From the NCBI GenBank assembly GCA_028023455.1, contig JAQFVV010006716.1:62001-126000 (forward strand): DNA of 64,000 nt. Direction: 5' to 3'. The position numbers and the translations under genes are program-made. The notes under the pieces are model-generated. The model had not been told where the DNA came from and did no database searches. It saw only the letters and a program-made list of their open reading frames with translations. Source of the stretch: Epiperipatus broadwayi (lineage: Eukaryota; Onychophora; Udeonychophora; Euonychophora; Peripatidae). Below are positions 22,270 through 34,241 of the stretch, in pieces (positions within the stretch are counted from its first letter, which is position 1; the number at the start of each line of letters is the position of its first letter).

Positions 22270-24150
22270 TTCCTAAATCTGATCACCAAATTTTGTACCA
22301 ATACATTTAAAGTGCATATGTTTTTATTACATTGTAATCTTACTTTTAGCATACACATACCTGTGATCTATTCAAAATATTATAGTTATAGTTTTAGTGT
22401 AATGTGAATGTTTCTTTGTACTATGATGTTTAAGAGTGGTGATCTTCACTTTGCTTTAGAGCCATCTATTGTATTCTTAAGAAATTAATAACAGCCAAGT
22501 GATTTAGTGCTTTAAAATGTCATACCACTTGCTGACTTTTGCTTTTATCTAATGAGACTACAATACAAATCTGGAATCAATGAAGTCATGCATCTAAAAG
22601 CCATGTATAACTTATTTATAATATCAATGATAATTTCAAATTTCAAAAATTTAGGTTTTAAATCCAGGATAACTCACTTATGCAGCTATATAAATCTGAA
22701 ACCATGTCAATGTCAACAGATTTTACATACTTCAGTCCTGTAACAAATACAGCTTGTTCCACTCCTTACCTTGGAAGGTTTATGACAACAACAAAATACA
22801 ATAATATTGAAGATTTTTACTTCATCTATTAAAGATGTGTATGTGGCTCATAGGATGCTAGATATTTTTTCTTATATTCATGTATAATGATTCCAACATG
22901 TATGGTAGTAAATTTTGGCTTAAAGCCATGATTTTTGGTTGTAAGTAAATTTCAGCTAACTATACGCAACTTTAATTAGATCTCCAGTGATGTCAATTTA
23001 GTTATAGTAGCACAGATTATTTAATAAAATAAGAATTTTCTATGGATTTGTCTAATGCTAGTTATTTGCCTTAATAATGTTTAAGATATATATTGTATTA
23101 CTAAATAAATATTTTAAGTATTGTTCATTTGTTTTATTATGCTTGCAATGTGTATTTTCTTTTATTTGTTATATTTTAAACTCCACACTCATTTTCTTGT
23201 ATGAAATTTATTTGATAGTAAATTTGGGTTTATTTTATGATTAATAGATATTTCCATGTATTTGAAAATGTAAAAATATTTCCTATATATATAGTAAACC
23301 ATAAATACCAACAGATAACTATTTATTATACATTAATTATATCATGACAAGCTGTGTGGTATTAAACAAACTAACAGATTAAAAATAACCCATTATCAAA
23401 ATAATACCATAATTAGACAGTATATGGAGACTCATTTACTGATAATCATAGTGTTGACTTAGCAATAGATGATTCCCATTCTATCGACTAAGTTGTGGTG
23501 ATCATCTCTTGCTTAAGAAGGATGCCTTGATAATAAATTGAAGATTAATAGTTGGATAAACTTGCAGTTGTTCACATGATTGCATTTATAAAACATCTAG
23601 CTTTGAACAAAATTATTTTAAAGTTTTAAGTAATATTTGAAAACAGTGGACTCTGAAAGTTAAAAATGATCATTTATTAATATGTTTTCAAAACAGCTTA
23701 TATTTTCTTGTTTACTGGGGTTTATTTAAACTTCAAGAAATATAAAAATTGTAATCTATTACAGTCCAAATTATAATTTTTTTTAAAAAAAATTGAAATT
23801 GTAGATCAGAGAGAAAATTGGGAATCCCATCTTTACTTAAGGAACATTTCTTGATAACAAATTGAAGATATGTGGTTTATCTGTATTTAATTAATATTCT
23901 TATTGTAATGATCTTTTTGGTTGGATTGCATTTTCCATTACCTGGAAGAGAAATGATATTTCAAAAATGATTAGCCAAGTTATCATAATATGCCTTTTCT
24001 ATAAGTATCAGGAGTCTGTCATTCCCACCTAATCTAAGACTTGGCCCTCAGTTAAACTGAAAAATAATCAATCTTAGCTAGATACCAAGATAAAGTTAAA
24101 TATATTTTCAACTCCTCAAGTCTGCACAGTCACAAATGTGAAAATATTCT
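22270..24150. other. A+T-rich intergenic stretch, no gene seen
   Basis: No supported gene. Two loosely similar blocks around TTGATAA(T/C)AAATTGAAGAT lie near 23529 and 23853 and may be older relatives of the tandem repeat that follows. Confidence 0.45.
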
Positions 24151-25090
24151 TTACTTTATGTACTGTTGATAATAATTTTGCTTTGAAATGAGGTATTTAT
24201 AGACTCTTATTTGTTTATTGATTTGAAACATACATTTGTGGACACAAAAGTGCATTTTGACAAAGGGTATTATTACCAAGTAATGACCTGTGTTCTTTAA
24301 TGTACTGGAAGGTGGCAAAGTTTGAAGCCCAATGCCCATGTTTTGCAGCCTAGATCTGACTTTGTACAACATGTTATGAACTCCTAAGAAATAAATCATT
24401 TAATTACAATATACTGTGTGATTTGTTTCTAGGTTAGTAAGGCAAAAATGGAAATCCAATATCCATTTTCACAGTATCCATGAGTCATTTCTCATGCCAA
24501 TTTTTTTATGAATTTCAATACCATTTATTTATAGTACTCTATTTATTTGATATAGTGATAAAATGATTAACTTTGGAGATCAAGATGCTTGATCTGTGGT
24601 CCAGCATTGTCTTTTCCACTGACCAAACTGTTTATGAACTTCTGGGTAATAACCCATTCGATTGTAATGCTCTTTGTGGATTCATGCAGCAGGAGAGTAC
24701 CTGATCATGGAATTCCAGATTTAAAATATGTGATCCAACAAGTTATTTCTTGTGTCAAAGCATCTTATAATCTCCCAAGCAATAAAACATTTGATTATAA
24801 TGTTTTGTGTGGATTGAAATAGTGATAAAATAAAAGTCTGGAATTCCAGGCACTAATTTGTGATTTAGCTCTGCTCACTTCACCTTCCTAAATCTATTAT
24901 GAGCTCCAAAGCAATATTCATGTGGCCGGATGCAGTGGTAAAATGACCGATTTCAGCAATGATTTATTGTCTTTGGTTCTCGAACTTTTTATAAACTCAC
25001 AAGCGATAAACCATTTCTTTTAAAGGATTCTATGTTTGGTTGTGCAGATTTCTCTGCCACGTAGTGGTTTTAACAGAGGTTGTTTTAGTG
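24150..25090 (+). repeat. Degenerate tandem repeat, period about 130 bp
   Basis: The blocks TATGAACTCCTAAG-AATAAA-CATTT and GTGATAAAATGATT recur near 24375, 24634, 24767, 24897 and 24990. Spacings are close to 130 bp or a multiple of it, except the last at about 93 bp. The copies are diverged. An open frame at 24589-24822 lies wholly within the array and is not thought to be coding. Confidence 0.45.
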
Positions 25091-25099
25091 CTTAATGTT

Positions 25100-26395
25100 T
25101 GATCATTAAAGGCAGCGAATCTGTAAGTACAGTAGATTATTTAAATGTTTGCCTTTTTATTTTAATCTTTTAATACTTTTCAGACTTTTATTTTCCGTTT
25201 TCTATAAAGCTGTAAAAACTTTATTTATAACAGAAGCTCTATACAGTTAAAATTTAAAAAGGAAAAAAAATGAATGAAAATAAAAATAATCTCTCTTTTA
25301 TATATATATTTTTAAAAAGCCATACAATAAATTAGAACTGTTGATTTAAAAAAAAAATGCACAGTTGTTTTGTGTGGGTTTTTTTTTATTGTCTTGAAAT
25401 TTATTGTAGTCTTGGGGTAAAACTTGATAGATAAAAACGATTTTCATTTACAAAAAGAGCAAACAGGCTGTAATGGGATTAAAGATTTATAAATAAAAAA
25501 GACGATTTGCGTTATAAAATATTTTCGTGTGTGTTAGCATATATTTATGTATATTTTTTACTTATATGAACATCAGCTTTAGAATTTATGCCAGTTTTAA
25601 TATCATGGGATTTTTTAAATCGAAAAATGGAATTAGATGTTCAGATAAAGTGCAGACTCCAATGGCGCTGCCCCATTTAGTAAGTTAAAAGATCGGATCA
25701 TTCATCACAGTGAAATAATTATTGCCCTAAATTAGTTATATAGATAGTGCTATTATTTGAATTTTGGAATGAAAATGAAACGGAATTAATGAAAAAAAGA
25801 GATTAGAACAATTCCAATTAAGGAAGTTCTGTAAAATTTTAGGAATACTTTGTAAGATTATAAAACCCAATCGATAGTCTTTCATCATTCTGAATGTGAG
25901 ATTGTAGATTCTGGGATTATAAAATGAAATCTTCATTGGATTGAACATGTGAAACAATTAAGAAAACTTCCAAATAGAGTGTCTGATGATTAACATGAGC
26001 ATGTTTCTTGTAAAAGACACAGATCTCATTTTTGGTACCCCAGAGATCACCTACAAAGTTTAATGCTGCCTGTTTTCATTGGCAAGAAATGTCTAAAGAT
26101 GAATACATTGATAGAAACATGTGTTCTGCAAGATTTTATTTCATTTTTTATTTAAATGTTCCTCTATTCAAGAAATAGGATTCTATAAAATTTCTATAGA
26201 GGGTGTAAATACAATAATGTTGCCTCTCTAGCATTTTAGCCTATTTCCACCTACCTCTTGTAAAAATTTGAGTTATATAACTTTTTAATTTTTGTAGTAA
26301 CCCCTTATAAATCAATAAATTGGGCTTAATGTATTAGAATTTTGAGTTTACAAATAAAAAAAATTCTAAAAAATCAAACTTTTTTTTCTCATGTG
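25100..26395. other. A+T-rich intergenic stretch, no gene seen
   Basis: No supported feature. The part at 25980-26110 is slightly richer in G+C, without a readable frame. Confidence 0.45.
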
Positions 26396-26399
26396 TCAT

Positions 26400-26488
26400 A
26401 GCATCAGCTGGGAAGCGAACCCGCTAACCCAGGACAACTGCTTGTAAAGCAGCTGTCGCTGACCTTTCGACCACCAATGCTTGACAAA
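26400..26488 (-). repeat. tRNA-derived SINE head
   Basis: On the minus strand a tRNA-like cloverleaf is visible. It has an anticodon-arm-like CTGC-TTTACAA-GCAG and a B-box-like GGTTCGCTTCC, followed after about 12 bases by a TATGACA tail. The B-box region is the same as in the SINE at 59.99 kb, but the anticodon arm differs, so it is a related or separate tRNA-derived family. Confidence 0.5.
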
Positions 26489-26489
26489 A

Positions 26490-27170
26490 AAATCAAACTT
26501 GAACTTTCCAAATATATGTTTAGAAAAATGTCATCTATGTAATGATAACAATGAATTTTTGTTTATTGAATTCTTTCTCATAATGCTGTTATGAAAAGTA
26601 AATTAATGAAATGTTAGTTGAATGAATTCCCATATTTAAACATTAATAGATAATGATAAAGTAATGACAAACCTATATTTATTAAATTATCACAATCATT
26701 CAGAACTTTGTTATTGGACACATTTAAATGTTACTTCAAATTTCTTAATCAGTATTTTTGAAAATGAAAAATATTTGTAAAAAATCTAAGTGTAAACATG
26801 AATTTTTTTTGATAATTATTATAAAAATATTTTGTAAAAATAATTACAAATATTTAAATACACTACTAAAATGTAATTCTTTTTCCTTAGTTTTGAAAAC
26901 AATAAAAGATTGTCCAAATTATTTATATGTTAATAATCACCAATATTTAGGCTTTTTCTAGCTTACATTGAAGCTTTTCTCTGTAGACTATTTTATAGAC
27001 TACTGACATCTTCAGATTTTATGTAAATATTAAAACAATATTTATGCTATTTCATGTTTTTAGCAGAAAATGGATGTAAAGAATAGAGAAAAGGATGGAA
27101 AAAAATATTTAAAGCTAATACATATACTTATAAAGCAATGATTCTCAGTATCATAAAGTTAATTCATAAT
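26490..27170. other. A+T-rich intergenic stretch, no gene seen
   Basis: No supported feature. Confidence 0.5.
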
Positions 27171-27173
27171 ACT

Positions 27174-27410
27174 AAACATCACATGATCACCATTCTTTAT
27201 GCCTGCACAAGCTATTTACACAGAAGTAAAAAACTGTCCATATAGTAGTGCCACTCAATGTAAGACACTAGCTAATAATTAGTCTGGTGATGTTGGGTGA
27301 GTAGCACTAGATGAGGATTTTATGCACAAACCTTTCTATTTCCATTGATTACTCTGGCTTGCACTTAGTGGTGCTACTGTATGGAGAGTTTTGCATCTGT
27401 GTTAATCAAT
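27174..27410. mobile_element. Fold-back element, hammerhead-family relative
   Basis: It begins with ACTAAACATCACATGATCAC, the end shared with the elements at 13.9 and 42.97 kb. Arms that contain GTAGTGCCACT and its complement surround a centre with AGCTAATAATTAGTCTGGTGA. That matches the 3' half of a hammerhead (AGCTA, GAAAC, TAGTC, TGGGGA) in decayed form. The 5' core box is absent, so no ribozyme is present. Confidence 0.5.
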
Positions 27411-27479
27411 AACATATACATATTATATAAAAATAATTAATGTTTATTTATTTAAAATGTTTATTTGAAAACAAGATTA

Positions 27480-27760
27480 TTAAATATAAGTTGAGATAAC
27501 CCAACTCCAATTTGTTAATTAACATTAAGCTGATATAAAGCAGGCTTTATTCAAATTACCTCTATACATCATATTTAAATTTTAATCACACACTAGGTAT
27601 GTACTGTGAGTGATCTCAACTAATTTCTTAAGCAACTGATGACATCAGGTTTCACTGATAAAAATACTTGTTCTGCAAAAGAATTAGTTGATTTTTTCAT
27701 CAAACATTGTTGTATATAAGATTCTATGCATCTACAAATTTTTATACAGGAAATAAAAAA
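27480..27760 (+). repeat. Diverged interspersed repeat, first copy
   Basis: Blocks around ATTAAGCTGATA, CTGATGACATCAGG and TTTATACAGGAAATAAA recur in the same order at about 38640-38925, with much divergence. The class is unknown. Confidence 0.3.
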
Positions 27761-27991
27761 ATAATACTAATAGGTTCTTTATTTATCTGATACATAATTA
27801 ATTAATATCTGTGTAAATATATTATATTTGATATTTTCATGATTACATGATGACAATAAAGGTTTACTTGGATTTTGTTTTAATTTTCAATGTTTTGATG
27901 AAGCAAAGCTACATTGGTTTTTGTCAAGGTTAATGTGTTAATAAAGAACTGTTATGTCTTAAGTAATAACATAATTAAGTGCGATGTAAAG

Positions 27992-28111
<120 letters not shown>

Positions 28112-28559
28112 ATTTATACAGAATAGATGGATTAACAAAAATTATATTCCTTACACTTTTACAATTTATTGATTTCAAGTTGAGTTTAGTAGAAGAAAGA
28201 GATCAAATAAATGGTCTTCACATGGCTGGAATAAATTGTGCTTCATCAAATTTATTTGAACTATTTAAATCTTTTCAATATTTCAATAGACTCCCTTATA
28301 AATCTTAAATCATGCTTTCCCAAATTAACTCGTATTTTAGTAGTATCAAAGTCAGGTCTGTAATCAATTTCTAAAAAAGTAATATAAAAGCTTATACATT
28401 TAGTTTTTGATTGCTTCCTAATTTTGATACTAATACATCAATTTGATTGACCTGCATAGCCTCTTGAGACCTGCTAACATGGAATATCATACATATATTA
28501 CATTAAGATTAATATTCCAACTGATTTGTTAAAAAAATGAAATATTTAATATAATACTA

Positions 28560-29270
28560 CATATATTATTTATATAATGTTTGAGATTAACTCTCTATGC
28601 AATTTTTATTAATGTTAATTGAAATACCTTCTAGCTATAGCATAAGTCAATACTTCTATTGGTAAAAAAGTGTATAACTTTAACTTTTTCCTTCTTCATT
28701 TATATATATATATATATAATGAATTGTGAGATGCATTTAGGATAAAATGAATGAATTTTTAAATCAACCAAGAAAATTTATGTCTAAACATTTTAAATTA
28801 ATTGATATACAAGCCTGACGTTTCAATCACTTTTAATAAGTCTTTGTAAACAAAGTTTCAAATGATAAAAAAAAAGAAGTAATGTACATTATTTACAGTG
28901 CTAAATATATGTGTAATGTTTCGAGATTAATTCTATATGCAACTATTTTGAAATAATTAAAATGCCCTCTAGTCGTAATATAATGTGATATTTTTATCGG
29001 TAAAAGAGATGAATATCTGAAACACTTTGATAGAAGAAATGGTTAAATCAATCAAAAAAATTGTCTCGGCATTTTAAATTGATTGATATTATTAATTGAG
29101 AATTTGAGATTTCAATTTAAAGATTTTAACAATAATGGAAATATGTAATATAAACTATTTACAATGCTAAATATAGATGCAACGTTTGAAGTTTTACCTC
29201 TTTATGCAACTGTTATTATAAGTAATATAACGTAATATTTTTATCAGCAAAAGAATGTATATCTATTACC
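28560..29270. repeat. Degenerate tandem units with hammerhead-like remnant
   Basis: Three diverged units begin near 28577, 28915 and 29179 with the word AATGTTTGAGATTAACTCT and continue with TATGCAA and ATTTTTATCGGTAAAA. At about 28806-28853 the minus strand reads ACAAAGA, ACTT-ATTAA-AAGT, GATTGAAACGTC, AGGCTTGTA. This recalls a hammerhead with a spoiled first core box. Unit 2 has a still more decayed version near 29085-29120. Confidence 0.35.
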
Positions 29271-29279
29271 TTTGATTCC

Positions 29280-30370
29280 TTTATATATTTAGAAGTTTAG
29301 ATAAATAAATATAAACATACCAGTGACCTATTTACCTTTTTGTTATTCATTATTTATATCTATTTTTGAGTCACTCTTATGTATGTGTGTGTTATCACAA
29401 ACTATCCGAAGCACATTTTTGTAAGTACCTCTAACTATTGTTTATTACAAATTAGAGACAAAGAATTTTGGTTATTACTAAAAAGAAAAAAAGGCTTTCT
29501 TGTTGCTTTGAATCATAACTAATATACCAATAATTATTGAGTACTATTGTTTAATTAATTATTTGATTTATTGTTTAATATATTAAAGAAATATTAATGC
29601 TACAATGTAAAATATCACCGTCTTTCATAATTATAATAATAGTTAATAATTTAGTTTTTATGTTTCATGCTATGGAAGGTTGATAAAGAAGAAAGTTGAT
29701 TATAATCCTGGATTCAATTCTTAATGTGTAAGGATAAGCAAAATAAAATCATTATGGGATATTGACGTTCTAAATGAAAATGCATTGATACATTTTAAAT
29801 AATATACTGTTTGAATCCAATGCTAGCTTATCATATTAATTATCAATACTGTGAAAAATACAATGTTTATTTTTAAAGACTCCTGATATTCAAGTAGGTG
29901 TTCAGTGAATATTTCATCAGATGTCTTATGAAGTATTAGTTTTCTATAATTTTTTTATTTATTTGATACTTATTATTGAATTGAGATGATAATTATTACT
30001 AAGTGGATATGGATTATGTAAAGAATTACCTTTACTCACAAATATACTCAGAAAATATATTTTGATAATACGATTACCTTATTGGACACTACCATTGTCA
30101 GGCTCTACAAGGCATCTATTTATAAGAGGGATTGCATAAAACCAATCACCATTTTAATTCATAAGTTGATGTATAAATTCGGACCTCAACATAGGTGTTG
30201 CGTTTCATCTAATATCTAATACCTCATCTAGTTCATGTATATAAAATACACTCTTCCAATGCATACCTTAATCTATTCTTTGGCAATGGTCATAAATTAT
30301 GGTATATAAACTGACTGATTATAATTTGAATCAATTCACTATGTACCTATTTGCTTTCTTCCATTACATA
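29280..30370. other. A+T-rich intergenic stretch, no gene seen
   Basis: No supported feature. Confidence 0.5.
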
Positions 30371-30372
30371 TA

Positions 30373-30446
30373 ATTTGGTCACCACAAAAGATAACCTTAC
30401 CCTATGTGCATTTGGTCACCACAACAGGTAACCATATCCTATGTGC
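30373..30446 (+). repeat. Tandem duplication, 37-bp unit
   Basis: Two adjacent copies of a 37-bp unit start with ATTTGGTCACCACAA and end with CTATGTGC. They differ at a few positions. Confidence 0.65.
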
Positions 30447-30680
30447 AATTGAAATAATGACAACTCCTTCTTCTACAGTATAAGTGCATGGATATCCTAA
30501 TTTTCAAGACAATACTTACATTACAAAGTTGTTTTAAATGACAGCATATGCAGCAATAAAGTTTAAATGTGATAAAAAATTTAAAATCTTATGAATTTAA
30601 CTCTGGTTAACCACAATGCAATCTCAGATCACTTTGATAATGATATCTAGATATCATTCTTTTTGAATATATATATACTA

Positions 30681-30900
30681 TGTAACAATCAAGTTTGTAC
30701 ATTCGCATAACAGAATTCAGAATCCAAGCAAAAAAGACCGAAGCTGACCAGACTAAGACTGTAACATCCCAAGTCCGACCACATTTCAACTCATGAGCCA
30801 GGATTCCAAGACTCAAGACCCTACGAATGACCACCTTGAAATTACACATAGTATACCTCTTTCCACACGGCCGACATAGGTCACGGAGATGCAATAAGTC
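30681..30900 (+). repeat. Interspersed repeat starting TGTAAC, first copy
   Basis: The copy starts after a (TA)n run with TGTAACAATCAAGTTTGTAC and aligns with 46982-47200, which starts TGTAATGGTCAGATTTGTAC. The minus-strand translations of both copies align over about 35 residues (NSVMRMYKLDCY here, GFVMWMYKSDHY there). The TGTAAC start beside a simple repeat could be an LTR edge, but the other end is not defined. Confidence 0.4.
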
Positions 30901-31409
30901 ACTGATGAATAAAAGAAAGGTTCTTAATTCACTAAAATATATCACTAATCTAATTTAACTTAATGCATAGTTTTCACATATATGGACTATAAATAATAAT
31001 TAGAATTGGATTGAATTAGATCAATAACAAGACAGAATGAAATACATTAAACTAATTATACATTTATTTACAATTCTTCTATCCATATTTCATTTATTTA
31101 CAATCGCATTTCAGTGTAGAATGTACGCAAACATTGGGTACTTCAAAATAGCTTTATATAAATAATTTCATTAAATTTTCATAAATGGGTTTAACATATG
31201 CCCATCTTATGAATTGCTTTACAACTGATACATATTTAATCACTATGTTATGTCTATAAATCTAGTGAAGCCAAATCCTATTATATTGGTGGATGTTATA
31301 TAAATAATTATATTGAACTTTGATCATAAATTCATTTACTAAAATATACAATATGACTTAATAACGAGTGCATAAACCAACTCAAGTAATGATCGATCGA
31401 ACATGGCTT

Positions 31410-31740
31410 TCGAGAGAAAATTTCAGAATGCTGAAAGCGTTATGTTAAGGTGGGGGAGTTGGCTGAAATAAGATTTTACCAATGCGCTATGGCACAGGTA
31501 AACAATAATAGGAAAAGTTGCTCTGTGGATGGATGAAATAACTTCAGGGTTCTTGCGACAAACACCGGTACCCTGTAACCGATCACAATGCTGCATGAAA
31601 AGGGAACATTGTGTTCAGGAATGGCGGGGGACCTACGTGCTAACCTGGACTTGGCTCAGGCTTCACTATTGCTCTACCCTATAAGAGAAGATGTGCTGGC
31701 AATGCCGTGGCTCCATCTTGAGATATGTATATTATGTATA
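31410..31740. other. G+C-richer island, unclassified
   Basis: Base composition here is visibly more balanced than in the flanks, with words such as GGTGGGGGAGTTGGC and GGCGGGGGACC. No open frame, tRNA-like box or known repeat was recognised. It could be a diverged transposon or a conserved noncoding piece. Confidence 0.3.
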
Positions 31741-31744
31741 GTAG

Positions 31745-32540
31745 CAAAACGAGGATAATTTTATAAAATATATCACATCCGCCAAGCAAAGAATAGTATA
31801 TTTCATACTATGAAATACAAGTTAATAGCATATTAGCTCTATCAATTGGGACCAACTTTTGTGTAGCCTGATAATAAATGTCTATGCTACTAAAGAGAAT
31901 ATTAATACATCTGTACTTTGACATGCTCGATCTATTAAGTTACTTATAGATAATAAATATTTAAGGAGGGAAAGTATATTTCTATGGACATAAGAACATA
32001 AATGTCAAATATACTTATAAATACGATCAAGGCTAAATTTAATTCTTAAATAAACTTATCAAGTTAAGTTTTTAAATGGTTGATTAAAAGAGCCACATTT
32101 CACATATTAAATCATCATAAATATTTAAAAAAATAGGATTTTGAAACAGCACAGAAAGTTGATGCTATAAACAAATTACGCGAAGATTTTCAAATAATAT
32201 CTTCTTAAAAATATACATGAAATTAAGTGCCTACTGTTTCAAAATATTGGCATATGGAATATAAAAGCATTTAATTAAAATAAGCAAAGAAATATAGACA
32301 CAACCACAGTGATATAACTTTAAATTAGACACTTATAATTTACTTAAAATGAAAGGAAAAAATAAATAAATCAGATTATTTAAACTTTAACGACATTAAA
32401 TTTTGATAGCAATTGACATATTTAAAATATTAATTAAATGGATTTAAGTTTTGGTTACATATTAGTTTTATAATTATTTTAAAAAGAGAGTTAGCTAACT
32501 TATGTAGATATATTTAAATAAAAAATTACACAGAATTACA
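31745..32540. other. A+T-rich intergenic stretch, no gene seen
   Basis: No supported feature. Confidence 0.5.
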
Positions 32541-32545
32541 TAGAA

Positions 32546-32764
32546 TTACACAGACCTCTGCGGTTTGAAAAATAAAACGGTACCGGTATTATTTATCTGG
32601 ACTTCAAGTTCTTGCTGTAAGTTTGGTGAGTTTGACTGGGTGGCTGGTGGCATCATCTTTCCCATTATGTTAGGCTTGTCTCTTCTATCGGCATGATGGT
32701 GGTTTAGGCATTTCGATGAGAGAAACCCCATTCTCCCACGGAGTAACAGCAACAAGATGCCCAC
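32546..32764 (-). CDS. Possible exon or coding remnant, unknown
   Basis: The 72-codon frame has an amino-acid mix that is not driven by A+T content (HHHADRRDKP, PPATQSNSPN, QQELEVQINN), and it stands out from the surrounding A+T-rich DNA. An AG preceded by a weak pyrimidine run occurs near its upstream edge, so it might be a terminal exon. No known domain is recognised. There is no second exon nearby, and chance or a transposon remnant remains equally likely. Confidence 0.18.
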   Translation of the reverse strand: MGILLLLLRGRMGFLSSKCLNHHHADRRDKPNIMGKMMPPATQSNSPNLQQELEVQINNTGTVLFFKPQRSV

Positions 32765-32769
32765 TTTTA

Positions 32770-33270
32770 GCCGAACATATTAAACATTAATAATTGTGAA
32801 GACTGGCTGGAATTCTCACTAACAATATGGCTGTCCTTTCCTTGTTAAAAATACAGAGTATTTATATCTTTTCCTTATCAGAATCTATCGCCTCAAGACT
32901 CACTAAACTCAGGAATTTAATTAAATATTTTTCAATTTATAATCCAGTTCTGAGATAACTTATGTTAGAAACATTCCATAAGCTATTATTATAATTAAGA
33001 TTTTTCGTTGCAAACAATTGTCCAATTTAGATTTTAAAATAACTTAATCTTATCTAAGGAGATTTTAATTAGTAAATTTTGAACTAGTTTTACTTTTTAC
33101 AAATTCCAGGTGTGATCGTTAATGACACTTGTTTACAACCAGAAATCTTTTTAATTACTTGAGCAGCTTTTATTTTTAATCTTACATATAATAGAAACTC
33201 TTTTTATTTAAAAACAACCTTTTAACATTTTTTTAAAATGCAAACCTTTTTAACATATTTATTTAAAATA
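32770..33270. other. A+T-rich intergenic stretch, no gene seen
   Basis: No supported feature. Confidence 0.5.
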
Positions 33271-33273
33271 ATT

Positions 33274-33409
33274 TACAAACATATTTTTTTTTTTTTTTTT
33301 TCGCAGCCCGGCCGGGCCGGGGCCCCCCCCCCCCCCGCCCCCCCCCCCCTCCCTGGCGGGGGGGCGCCGACCCCCCCCCCCCACCCCCCCAAGACTACAA
33401 ACATATTTT
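33274..33409. other. G/C homopolymer block, probable assembly artefact
   Basis: A run of T is followed by about 90 bases of nearly pure C and G (33302-33390) in an otherwise A+T-rich region. Exact 14-bp copies of TACAAACATATTTT flank it at 33274-33287 and 33396-33409. Long C or G runs joined between overlapping ends look like low-quality poly-G read tails built into a gap closure. A true repeat insertion with a 14-bp target duplication is the less likely alternative. Confidence 0.6.
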
Positions 33410-34227
33410 GATATAGCTTTTAAATATATTTTCGAGAAACTTTTCCCTGAAATATATTTAAAACAAGAAATCTTTTAACAATTTTTAAAGATATTCAATA
33501 TTATTTTTAGATAATGGCTTTTACATATTTTAAAATCATGCCTTCCCTCTATATAGCACAGATTATATATCCACATACGCAATTACAATATTAACAAACA
33601 AAATTAATAATTTATTCTTAACTTAAATAATATAATGAACATTTTTAGAAATATTAAATAAATTTAATACGCTATAATTTTCCTATTCCTATCTAATTAT
33701 AGTGTTGGTTTCGCACGGAAATATATAATACTGTTTAGATAGACATGAGCGAATTTTAAATTTATTAACATTTAAATAGGTTTGAACTTAGCACTGATGA
33801 GAGTGTCATTAGGTTTGATGGTGAACTGATAGGGGCTTGGAAAGTTATCATTTCAATATATATATTGTGCCCTTGTCTGTAGATCATAGGTAGGGTAGAA
33901 AGGTCAATTATGAAAAAAATTTTAAATTTTAAGTTATATTTAAGTGATATAAAAGTAATAATAGATTTGTAATACAATTTTAAGCTAAAATACCTAACAG
34001 ATAACAGTATAATAAAGTATTTTAAAAAGTAAACAGTTAAATAAAGTTTTAATATCATTGCTTATGGTTGTGAAAGCTGGCCATACAAAATAACACAGCT
34101 ATAGACAGTTAAAATTATAGTAATGATTAGAATATAATATTTTCAGAATTAATAGTTTAAATAAATGAAAGATAATATTATAATTAGTCAAAATTAATAG
34201 GGTATAATTTTTATTAATAAACTTCGG

Positions 34228-34241
34228 GATCGGAAGAGCGT
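34228..34241 (+). other. Illumina adapter start embedded in assembly
   Basis: GATCGGAAGAGCGT matches the beginning of the TruSeq universal-side adapter (AGATCGGAAGAGCGTCGTG), lacking only the first A. Confidence 0.75.

Noticed and set aside
33302-33390. CpG island
   Set aside because: The block is homopolymer C and G runs with few CpG steps and artefact-like flanks.
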